Shown here piece by piece: positions 6,688-12,863 of a DNA stretch of 13,612 bases. Below the pieces are notes generated by a model. That model was not told the origin of the DNA. It saw only the letters and a list, made by a program, of their open reading frames with translations, and made no database searches. How positions within the stretch are numbered: the stretch's first letter is position 1; each line of letters begins with the position of its first letter. This DNA is from WS-9 sp036274595 (lineage in GTDB: Bacteria; Eisenbacteria; RBG-16-71-46; SZUA-252): the NCBI GenBank assembly GCA_036274595.1, contig DASUFL010000068.1, forward strand, positions 1-13,612, given 5' to 3'. The position numbers were made by a program, and so were the translations under genes.

Positions 6688-7365
6688 TCAGTTCATCGCG
6701 ACTTTGAGATCCGCGAAGTCGACGACCGCGTCGTCCTCGGTCCAGAAGCCGACCGTCCCCTTCTTGAAGCGCTCATCCCGGAATCGCAGGCGCTCCGTCC
6801 CGTCGTAGCTCACGACGATCACGCTCTTCTTCTTGTTGACGGAGAGGGTGTGCCACTCGCCCAGCTTCGGCGGCTCGATCGAGGCGTAGCGAATGTCGCG
6901 GCGCTTTCCATAGATGATGTAGTGCGCGACGATGCGCCCCTTCGCCCCGCTCACCCGGATCAGGTAGCCGTTCCGGGCCTTGTCGTCCAGGTGGAAGAGG
7001 AGTCCCGCACCAGGGTCCACCTCTCCCGATACCACGCGGAAGCGGACGGAGGCGACGAGGTCGTTCACGACCGGTTTCTTCAGCTGGAGCATGTGGTAGT
7101 CGGCGCCGTCGTCTCCTTCGAGCTGACGCAGGATGCGTCCGCCGGCTGCCCCATCCGCGGCCAGAGAATCGGACGCGAGGCTCGCCACCTCCCAGGTCCC
7201 CGTGGCCAGACCGGAGTTGTTCGGCTCCTTCCCCAGCGTGTCGGCCTCGAACGTCCAGGACCAGCTCTTCTCGCGAGGGCGCGTGGCCGCCCCGGCCGTG
7301 GCCTGGGCCATCGCCGCCGCCAGTAAGAGAGCCGCGCACCACCGCCATCCCCACCGCTTCGTCAT
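6688..7365 (-). CDS. Exported protein with predicted concanavalin-like (LamG/DUF1080-type) fold
   Basis: The protein has 225 residues. The ATG at 7365-7363 overlaps the TGA stop of the nuclease gene (ATGA) and has AAGGAG at 5 bases, so the longer in-frame reading is rejected. Residues 1-27 form a signal peptide (basic start, then a CAALLLAAAMA core, likely cut near AGAA). The mature part is beta-rich: WSWTFEADTLGKEPNN, a FRVVSGEVDPGAGLLFHLDD segment, NGYLIRVSG, then LGEWHTLSVNKKKSVIVVSYDG and KGTVGFWTEDDAVVDFADLKV. This pattern matches 3-keto-disaccharide hydrolase (DUF1080)/laminin-G-like jelly-roll domains, which bind or act on sugars. No catalytic residues can be confirmed, so enzymatic activity is not claimed. 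It would act in the periplasm or outside the cell. Confidence 0.7.
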   Translation of the reverse strand: MTKRWGWRWCAALLLAAAMAQATAGAATRPREKSWSWTFEADTLGKEPNNSGLATGTWEVASLASDSLAADGAAGGRILRQLEGDDGADYHMLQLKKPVVNDLVASVRFRVVSGEVDPGAGLLFHLDDKARNGYLIRVSGAKGRIVAHYIIYGKRRDIRYASIEPPKLGEWHTLSVNKKKSVIVVSYDGTERLRFRDERFKKGTVGFWTEDDAVVDFADLKVAMN

Positions 7366-8882
7366 GGACGCTCCTTCGTCAGCACCTGGAAGAGTCGCAG
7401 CATGGCTTCGGTGTCGCGCTTGCAGTAGGCCGACAGCCCTTCCCTGAGCTGGGCGCGATCCGAAGCGGGAACATCGGGATCGGTCATCGAGATGAACGCG
7501 AGCGCGGCCTGGCTCCCCTCGCGAATCGCGAGATCGTCGTACCCGAGCCCGTCCGCCAGCACGGGGAGCACGTTCTTGATCGAGAACGAGCCGTGGAACT
7601 CGGGATGGTAGTAGCCGTCCAGGATCAGCCGGTGGAGATCGACCAGCCGGTCGGTGAGCGGCAGGAGCCGCGGCGCGAGCTCCGGAATCTCCCCCGCCAG
7701 ACCGCGGATCACCCGCCCCTCGAAGCCGGAGTAGACCACGATCGAGCCTCCGGCCTCCAGAGCCTCGACGAGCGCCCGCGCGAGCGGGGGCCGTGGATCG
7801 GTCCGATCCGTGTGCAGGTACTCGCGGTGGCGGAGGGCGCCATCCGCCTCGAGCACGATGTCGGACCACTGGAAGGGTACCTGCTGGAACGGGTGCGTGC
7901 CCGGAATCACCGGCAGCGCCGGATTGCAGGTCTCGAAATCGAGGAAGTGGACGGGATAGCGGATCGCCCCGAGCTGCGCGTGGAGATCGGGATGGGTGAA
8001 CGGGAGTCCCGACTTCGCCGCCCTGTGGACGCGGACCTGAAGCTCGTTCAATCCCTCGAACTCTTCCGGGATCTCGCGAATGTCGAGGACGCCCGCGTGA
8101 ACGAGGCCCTGATAGATCCTCGGCGTGAGTCGGGGAAGCAGGCTGATGTGGTGCGGCGACATGCCGGTGTGGCAATGGCCGTAATAGGGGCAGCGGTAGG
8201 GCTTGCGGCAATGGGGCCCGATCGACACGGCCGGCTCCTCGAGCGACCGGAGCACCTCGCGCATCCTCGCCACCCGCTCGAGGAGGCGCGGAATCTGGGC
8301 GCGCGCCTCCCGCGAGAGGTCGAGCAGCGAGAAGAGCGCGTTCACATCGTACGGACCGCCAGGCCAGAGGTAGCGGGAGTTCACGTGGAGGAGCATCGCC
8401 CGCCCCACGCGAAGACCGGACCCCTCGACGACGTGGACCTGCGTCGCCAGATCGACGACGTACTCCTCCTTGAATCCCGTGCTCGACTTCACCTCGACGA
8501 TATCCCAGGCGTCGCCCGTCCGCGCGAGGATGTCGACGCGCACCCGGATGTCGTCCGAGATGAACGCGGCCTCGTAGATCACGTCGACCCTGGGATCCTC
8601 GAGCGCGGCGCGCGTCTCAGCGACGGCCCGGTCGTGATAGCGGGGATCCTCCTCGATCCGCACGCCGCTCGGATAGCGGCGCCGCGCCACCAGGCCCACG
8701 CGGCGTCCGGCGTCGAGGATCGCCTGGCGGCCGGGCTCGAGCGGGTCGCGCTCCGCGAGATGATGGGCCTCGAGGTAGAGGCGCTTCGCGCACTGGTAGC
8801 CGGCCGCGATCTTGGACTTGGAGAGGGGCCGGAGCGAGGCCCTCTGCCCGAGGGCGCCGTGCCAGAGGGGCAGCTGGCTCAT
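7362..8882 (-). CDS. Cas4-like Fe-S RecB nuclease fused to a DUF2779 (DEDD-like) domain
   Basis: The protein has 506 residues. The ATG at 8882-8880 (MSQLPLWHG) has GAGG 8 bases upstream; the in-frame extension to 9047 is low-complexity Arg/Pro and looks like non-coding shadow. Two parts are visible. Residues about 20-240 form a RecB/Cas4-type PD-(D/E)xK domain with D117 (RVDIL), E130 and K132 (VEVKSS) and Q148. Cys31 together with C225, C231 and C237 (C-x5-C-x5-C) has the Cas4-like arrangement for a 4Fe-4S cluster. Residues about 305-500 match DUF2779: D315 and E317 in HFLDFETCNP, the PFQQVPFQWS signature, D415 and a final D490 in YCKRDTEAM, consistent with an RNase-H-fold DEDD exonuclease. 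The family is widespread and uncharacterised; a role in DNA repair or processing is inference. No CRISPR or defence genes are adjacent. Confidence 0.85.
   Translation of the reverse strand: MSQLPLWHGALGQRASLRPLSKSKIAAGYQCAKRLYLEAHHLAERDPLEPGRQAILDAGRRVGLVARRRYPSGVRIEEDPRYHDRAVAETRAALEDPRVDVIYEAAFISDDIRVRVDILARTGDAWDIVEVKSSTGFKEEYVVDLATQVHVVEGSGLRVGRAMLLHVNSRYLWPGGPYDVNALFSLLDLSREARAQIPRLLERVARMREVLRSLEEPAVSIGPHCRKPYRCPYYGHCHTGMSPHHISLLPRLTPRIYQGLVHAGVLDIREIPEEFEGLNELQVRVHRAAKSGLPFTHPDLHAQLGAIRYPVHFLDFETCNPALPVIPGTHPFQQVPFQWSDIVLEADGALRHREYLHTDRTDPRPPLARALVEALEAGGSIVVYSGFEGRVIRGLAGEIPELAPRLLPLTDRLVDLHRLILDGYYHPEFHGSFSIKNVLPVLADGLGYDDLAIREGSQAALAFISMTDPDVPASDRAQLREGLSAYCKRDTEAMLRLFQVLTKERP
7371..7376 (-). 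promoter_or_regulatory. Ribosome binding site of the exported jelly-roll protein
   Basis: AAGGAG on the minus strand, 5 bases before the ATG at 7365 and inside the last codons of the nuclease gene. It fixes the start and supports translational coupling. Confidence 0.8.
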
Positions 8883-9117
8883 GCGCGCTGCCTCGAGACG
8901 ACGCAGGGGTGCGTGACCGGGACGGCGCCGTTCCGGCGGACGAGGACGCGAAGGGCGGAGGTGAGCGGGTCGAGCGAGTTCACGTGTCCGATAGGGCTCT
9001 GGCCCCTGGGTGCGCCGGACGCGATCGGGCCCGGGCGAACCACGCAATGCTGCGAATGGGCCCGCCGCGCCGGCCCGTGGAGTATACCCGAAAGACCGGC
9101 TGGGCTAGGATGCGGGC
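8883..9117. promoter_or_regulatory. Divergent promoter region between the nuclease gene and pdxH
   Basis: These 235 bases contain candidate -10 elements for both directions. TATACT on the minus strand (9086-9081) could serve the nuclease gene, leaving a leader near 190 bases. TAGGAT on the plus strand (9106-9111) lies 6 bases before the pdxH ATG. No convincing -35 was found for either. No RNA gene was recognised. Confidence 0.3.
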
Positions 9118-9708
9118 ATGTCCGTGATCATCGATCCGATCGGGATCTTCCTCGAATGGCATGAAGCGGCCCGCGGGGTCATCGTTCCGGAGCCCGACGC
9201 CGCCGTGCTGGCCACCGTGGGTCCCTCGGGGATGCCCTCGGCTCGGGTCATCCTCGTGCGGCACGTCGACGCGAACGGGTTCGTCTTCTACACGAATCTC
9301 GAGAGCCCGAAAGCGCGAGAGCTGGCGGGCGGGGCGCACGGAGCGGCGCTCTGCTTCTACTGGGGGCCGCTCCTCAAGCAGGTCCGCGTCGAAGGGCGCG
9401 CGGAGCTGGTGCGCCCCGAGGAGGCGGACGCGTACTGGGCGTCGCGGCCGCGCGGCCATCAAGTGATGGGGTGGGCTTCCCCCCAGAGCCAGGCGCTCCC
9501 CGAGGGGCGCGCCGAGATCGAGCGGCGCTTCGCGGAGCTCGATCGTTCGCTCCCCTCGACGAACGTGCCGAGGCCCCCCTTCTGGTCGGGATTCCGCATC
9601 GTGCCGGAGACGATCGAGCTCTGGGAAGGACGCGAGAACCGCCTCCACCATCGCGTGCGATTCCGTCGAACGAAGTCGGGCTGGAGCCAGGAGATCATCG
9701 CGCCTTGA
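9118..9708 (+). CDS. pdxH: Pyridoxamine 5'-phosphate oxidase
   Basis: The protein has 196 residues, slightly shorter than the usual 200-220. It oxidises pyridoxine or pyridoxamine 5'-phosphate to pyridoxal 5'-phosphate using FMN and oxygen, in the cytoplasm. Family motifs run in order: DPIGIFLEWHEAA, a LATVGPSGMPSARVILVR strand pair, GFVFYTNLESPKARELA, ALCFYW, KQVRVEGRAE, AYWASRPRG, WASPQSQ, VPRPPFWSGFRI and the C-terminal LWEGRENRLHHR with R175 and H177. Two PLP-contact positions differ from the E. coli enzyme: Arg48 where it has Lys72, and His114 where it has Ser137; Tyr106 and Arg110 are kept. The ATG at 9118 has only a weak AGGA upstream, or could be near-leaderless. It is followed without a gap by a membrane-protein gene. 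Confidence 0.92.
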   Translation: MSVIIDPIGIFLEWHEAARGVIVPEPDAAVLATVGPSGMPSARVILVRHVDANGFVFYTNLESPKARELAGGAHGAALCFYWGPLLKQVRVEGRAELVRPEEADAYWASRPRGHQVMGWASPQSQALPEGRAEIERRFAELDRSLPSTNVPRPPFWSGFRIVPETIELWEGRENRLHHRVRFRRTKSGWSQEIIAP

Positions 9709-10421
9709 CGCGCGACGCCGTGCGCCCCGCGTCGCTCGCGGCGCGGCTCGCCTGGCTCGGCATCCTGAGCGCGCTGGTCGACGTCGGGAGCGCCTACGTC
9801 AAATTCCCGGTCGCGGTCCGCGGCGTGACGGCCGGGGACCTGATTCAGCTCCTCGGGACCTTTCCGCTCCTCGCGCTCTACGGTTCGATCGCGCTCGATC
9901 TCCACGCGCGCCATGCCTCTCCGCGGCTGGCCGTCCTGCTCTTCGCGGCCGGAGTCACCTTCGCGCTCGGCTCCGGCGTGCACGTGGCGGCCAACTCGAT
10001 CCACGACATGCTCGACCGCACGAAGCTCGGCGATCCCTGGGGGCTCGCGTACTTCTGGGACGAGCGCCTCGGCCATTACCTGGTCGACGGGGCGCGCGCG
10101 GCGTTCGCGGTGGGACTGACCGCGCTCGAATCGAAGTCGCCTGCCGCGGCCGAGGAGAGCGCGCCCTGGCCGCTCCCTCTCGGAGCGCTCGCCTACGGCT
10201 TCATCTACTTCGCGACCGGCGTGGAGGGGCAGACCGTCCCCCTGGCGCTGGGCGTCTCGGTAGGCTTCGCGATCGGCACGCTCGCGCGTGGCGGGATGAG
10301 GGCGGATCGACCGGTTCGGACCTTCTACGCCGTCGCCGCGATCACCTCGATCGTCCTCTTCCTCATATGGGGGGTCTGGCACCGGGGCTTCCCTGAATTC
10401 TCCCGAACGGGCCTTCTCTGA
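9705..10421 (+). CDS. Uncharacterised multi-pass membrane protein with buried histidines
   Basis: The protein has 238 residues if it starts at the TTG at 9705, which overlaps the pdxH stop (TTGA) and has CAGGAG 10 bases upstream. An in-frame GTG at 9720 is the alternative. About six or seven membrane segments are visible (roughly 14-34, 44-66, 73-95, 125-141, 155-172, 177-194 and 206-224). Polar residues lie at or in the membrane: H93 (GSGVHVAAN), H100 and D101 (SIHD), D119/E120 and H124 (DERLGHY). The spacing could suit a metal- or haem-binding membrane enzyme, but I recognise no named family. The C-terminus is GFPEFSRTGLL. Its stop shares one base with the next start (TGATG), so pdxH, this gene and the hydrolase appear to be one operon. 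Confidence 0.75.
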   Translation: MTRDAVRPASLAARLAWLGILSALVDVGSAYVKFPVAVRGVTAGDLIQLLGTFPLLALYGSIALDLHARHASPRLAVLLFAAGVTFALGSGVHVAANSIHDMLDRTKLGDPWGLAYFWDERLGHYLVDGARAAFAVGLTALESKSPAAAEESAPWPLPLGALAYGFIYFATGVEGQTVPLALGVSVGFAIGTLARGGMRADRPVRTFYAVAAITSIVLFLIWGVWHRGFPEFSRTGLL

Positions 10422-12013
10422 TGTACGCTCCTCTTGTGCGCCTTTCGATGCTCGTCTCGATGTGCCTTCTCGCCGCCACCCTAGGCTTCACCGGCGACGT
10501 GTCCGCCGCGCCGGCCAAGAAGCCGGCCCCCTCCACGAAGAAGGCGGCGCCATCGGACTCGAAGTCAGCCGCCGCGCCCGGTAAGCGTCCCGGCGGGCTC
10601 ACGCTCGAGCCGACCAAGATCCAGATGCTCGACGGCACGACTCGCGACGCCGAGCTTGGCCGCCTCTACGTTCCGGAATCGCGCGATCGGGACACGACCC
10701 ACCTCGTCCATATCGCGTTCCTCCGCTGGAAGAGCACGGCTCCCAAACCTGGCGCTCCCATCGTCTATCTCGCAGGCGGACCTGGGATCCCGGGAAGCTC
10801 GGTCGCGCGCAGCCCGTCGTACGCGCGCCTCTTCGAGAAGCTCCGCGCTCTCGGCGACGTGATCGTGCCCGACCAGCGCGGTACGGGGCTCAGCGAGCCT
10901 TCCCTCGCCTGCGCGCCGTCGGCGCCGGAGCTGACGATGTTCGAGTCGGAGAGCGCAATGCGGCAGGCGGTCCTCAAGCAGATCGAGCCATGCACCGCGA
11001 AGTTCCGGCAGGAGGGAGTCGCGATCGAGGCGTACGACACGAGGGAGAGCGCCAACGACATCGAGGACATCCGCCGGGCGATCGGCGCGGAGCGCTTGAG
11101 GCTCGTCGCCGCGAGCTACGGATGCGAGCTCGCGCTCGAGACCATCCGCCTCTACCCCTCCCGCATCGAGCGCGCGGCGCTCGCGGGCGTCCGTGGTCCC
11201 GGCCAAGCGCTCAAGCTCCCCGGCGTGCTCGACCTCCAGCTCCGGCGCATCTCGGGCCTCGTGGCTCAGGACCCGGATTACGCGGCCAATCCGACGGTGG
11301 AAGTGCTGGCCCGGGCGCTCATCGACAAGCTCAACGAGAAGCCGATCTCGCTCAACTCGGGGCCGGCCTCCGGTGGCTCGCAGCAGCCGATGAAGGTCGC
11401 CGGCGCGGGGCTCGCGGCGGTGCTGCAGGGGGATCTCACGGACGCGCGCACCGTGGTCGCGGTCCCGGCCATGCTCAATGCGATGGCCGCCGGCGATTTC
11501 CGGTTCTTCCTCGGGCGACTTCAGGTGCTCTACAACACCATGGCCACGGGCGCTTCGGTGATGTCGGTGAGCGCGAACTGCGCCTCGGGCGGCAACCCCG
11601 AGCGGCGATCGGAGGTGGATCGGGAGGCCGCGGATTCGCCGTTCGGAAACATCCGCAACCTCTACATGGATCCGATCCTCTGCGGCGCGGTCGGGGCGCG
11701 CGACCTCGGCGCCCGCTATCGCAACCGGATCTACAGCTCCGTTCCGGCGCTCTTCCTGAGCGGCTCCATGGATGCGACCACGCCCTCCTTCGAGGCGGAG
11801 GAGGTAGCGTGGGGATTTCCGAACGGAGTCCATATCGTGGTGGAGAACGCGTTCCACGACATGCTTCCCGAGGAGAGCGTGCAGCAGGTGGTCATGGACT
11901 TCCTGAGCGGGACCGACGTCAAGGGGCGGCGCGTCGCCGCGCCGCCCCCGCACTTCCTATCGTTGGACGAGGCCCGAAAGCTCTTCGAGCAGCAGACTCA
12001 GCGGCCTCGCTGA
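10421..12013 (+). CDS. Exported alpha/beta hydrolase, TAP/prolyl-aminopeptidase type
   Basis: The protein has 530 residues. The ATG at 10421 overlaps the preceding stop (TGATG); no good ribosome site is seen, and in-frame GTG (10436) or ATG (10448) starts would still leave a signal sequence. The signal peptide (about 1-29, ending DVSAA) is followed by a Lys/Ala/Pro-rich linker (30-58). The hydrolase core shows the oxyanion-hole motif YLAGGPGIPGSS (116-127) and the S33-type motif VPDQRGTGLSEP (149-160). The nucleophile is S232 in VAASYGCELALE, the acid D451 in SGSMDATTP, and the base H479 in NAFHDML. All three catalytic residues are present. A helical cap (about 262-430) and a TAP-like C-terminal region fit Streptomyces tripeptidyl aminopeptidase relatives. 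It likely acts as a periplasmic or secreted peptidase/esterase; the substrate is unknown. Confidence 0.88.
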   Translation: MYAPLVRLSMLVSMCLLAATLGFTGDVSAAPAKKPAPSTKKAAPSDSKSAAAPGKRPGGLTLEPTKIQMLDGTTRDAELGRLYVPESRDRDTTHLVHIAFLRWKSTAPKPGAPIVYLAGGPGIPGSSVARSPSYARLFEKLRALGDVIVPDQRGTGLSEPSLACAPSAPELTMFESESAMRQAVLKQIEPCTAKFRQEGVAIEAYDTRESANDIEDIRRAIGAERLRLVAASYGCELALETIRLYPSRIERAALAGVRGPGQALKLPGVLDLQLRRISGLVAQDPDYAANPTVEVLARALIDKLNEKPISLNSGPASGGSQQPMKVAGAGLAAVLQGDLTDARTVVAVPAMLNAMAAGDFRFFLGRLQVLYNTMATGASVMSVSANCASGGNPERRSEVDREAADSPFGNIRNLYMDPILCGAVGARDLGARYRNRIYSSVPALFLSGSMDATTPSFEAEEVAWGFPNGVHIVVENAFHDMLPEESVQQVVMDFLSGTDVKGRRVAAPPPHFLSLDEARKLFEQQTQRPR

Positions 12014-12017
12014 CCTC

Positions 12018-12599
12018 CTAGCTCCGCGCGATGCGGGCCGGACGCTTCTCCTCCACCGGGCCGCCGTGCACCTGACGCCAGAACGCGCCGGGATTCGTCT
12101 GCCGAAGCCGCGACGTCTCCGAAATCGAGTGGAACGAGAACGCCACCCCGCAGCCCGTCACGATGCCCGCCATGAGGTCGCCCCGCGCGCTCGTCGGCGC
12201 GTAGAGCCACGAGAAGACGATCGCGAGCGCCACCGTCGCATTCACGAGCACGGTCGACACCCAGTCGCCTGACGGATTGAAGCCCGGCACCACTTCGAGA
12301 TGGCCGAGGCGCGTGAACCACTGCGGGCCGTTCGCGTTGGTCTCGTAGAATTCCTTGATGTACCCCGCGATGAGGCGGGTCTGCTGCCGGCTGTGGATCG
12401 TCGCGTAGTAGCCGAACGCAGCCGCGAAGATCACGGGCAGCATGAGGCTCCCGTTCTTCGCCTCGATACCCCAGGAGAGCAGGATCGCCGAGACGAGACC
12501 GGCGGCCGTCCAGCAGATCATCGACATCCGCTCCGCGTCGCGCCCGCGCGTCATCAGCGCCTGATATTCGGAATACTCCCAGTCGCCGTAACCGGCCAT
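12018..12599 (-). CDS. Hypothetical four-pass membrane protein
   Basis: The protein has 193 residues. The ATG at 12599-12597 is chosen because GGAGG lies 6 bases upstream; an in-frame ATG at 12626 would put that site inside the gene. Two pairs of membrane segments are visible: about 27-46 and 51-69, then about 114-134 and 141-159. Between them is a soluble stretch (70-112) starting SRQQTRLIAGYIKEFYE and containing Trp, Phe and Pro-Gly residues. The N-terminus (GDWEYSEYQAL) and basic C-terminus are probably cytoplasmic. No family is recognised. It converges on the hydrolase gene with 4 bases between the stops, so the two are not co-transcribed. Confidence 0.75.
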   Translation of the reverse strand: MAGYGDWEYSEYQALMTRGRDAERMSMICWTAAGLVSAILLSWGIEAKNGSLMLPVIFAAAFGYYATIHSRQQTRLIAGYIKEFYETNANGPQWFTRLGHLEVVPGFNPSGDWVSTVLVNATVALAIVFSWLYAPTSARGDLMAGIVTGCGVAFSFHSISETSRLRQTNPGAFWRQVHGGPVEEKRPARIARS

Positions 12600-12604
12600 G
12601 ACCG

Positions 12605-12610
12605 ACCTCC
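12605..12610 (-). promoter_or_regulatory. Ribosome binding site of the four-pass membrane protein
   Basis: GGAGGT on the minus strand, 5 bases before the ATG at 12599. It decides against the upstream in-frame ATG at 12626. Confidence 0.75.
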
Positions 12611-12633
12611 GTTTCGTCGTTCTCATAGAAGGA

Positions 12634-12650
12634 CGCCGCCCCCTGCGGCG
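12634..12650. repeat. GC-rich hairpin in the divergent intergenic region
   Basis: CGCCGC (12634-12639) and GCGGCG (12645-12650) form a perfect 6-bp stem with a 5-base loop. It lies in the leader of the four-pass membrane gene. No U-tract is present. A looser 9-bp repeat, TCGTCGATC (12652-12660) and its complement (12700-12708), lies next to it; both may be chance in GC-rich DNA. Confidence 0.3.
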
Positions 12651-12795
12651 CTCGTCGATCTATCGGCAGGTACCCCTTCGCAGTTGAGCCGGTGTGATCG
12701 ATCGACGACCGTGAGGCCCAGGGGCCACACATCGCCGGATCGCCCCCTCTTTACAACACTAAGCCACACAAATACTTACTCCGTGACACGTGAAC

Positions 12796-12809
12796 GGCAC
12801 GGCCGTTGC
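12796..12809 (+). promoter_or_regulatory. Predicted sigma-54 (RpoN) promoter of the exported zinc-finger-like protein
   Basis: Plus strand reads GGCACG-GCCG-TTGC, again GG-N10-GC with consensus CACG and TT. It differs from the flp promoter only in the spacer bases. The predicted start is about 12821, giving a 43-base leader that contains a small hairpin (TGGGGA/TCCCCA, 12828-12842) and then AAGGAG and the ATG. An AT-richer stretch lies just upstream (12750-12785). Confidence 0.7.
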
Positions 12810-12827
12810 GTTAGGCCTCGGCGGCAC

Positions 12828-12842
12828 TGGGGATCGTCCCCA
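12828..12842 (+). repeat. Small leader hairpin before the exported zinc-finger-like gene
   Basis: TGGGGA (12828-12833) and TCCCCA (12837-12842) pair around TCG. It would lie about 8 bases from the predicted 5' end of the transcript and 10 bases before the ribosome site AAGGAG (12853-12858). Confidence 0.45.
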
Positions 12843-12863
12843 TGACGCTGGAAAGGAGCGGCC

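Noticed and set aside
7362..8882. Cas4-like signature as evidence of a CRISPR locus
   Set aside because: No direct-repeat array and no other cas gene occur in the window. The C-terminal DUF2779 domain points to a separate stand-alone nuclease family.
7593..9164. Plus-strand open frame of about 520 codons opposite the nuclease gene
   Set aside because: The minus strand has clear RecB/DUF2779 motifs. The plus frame has none and extends into pdxH in the wrong frame.
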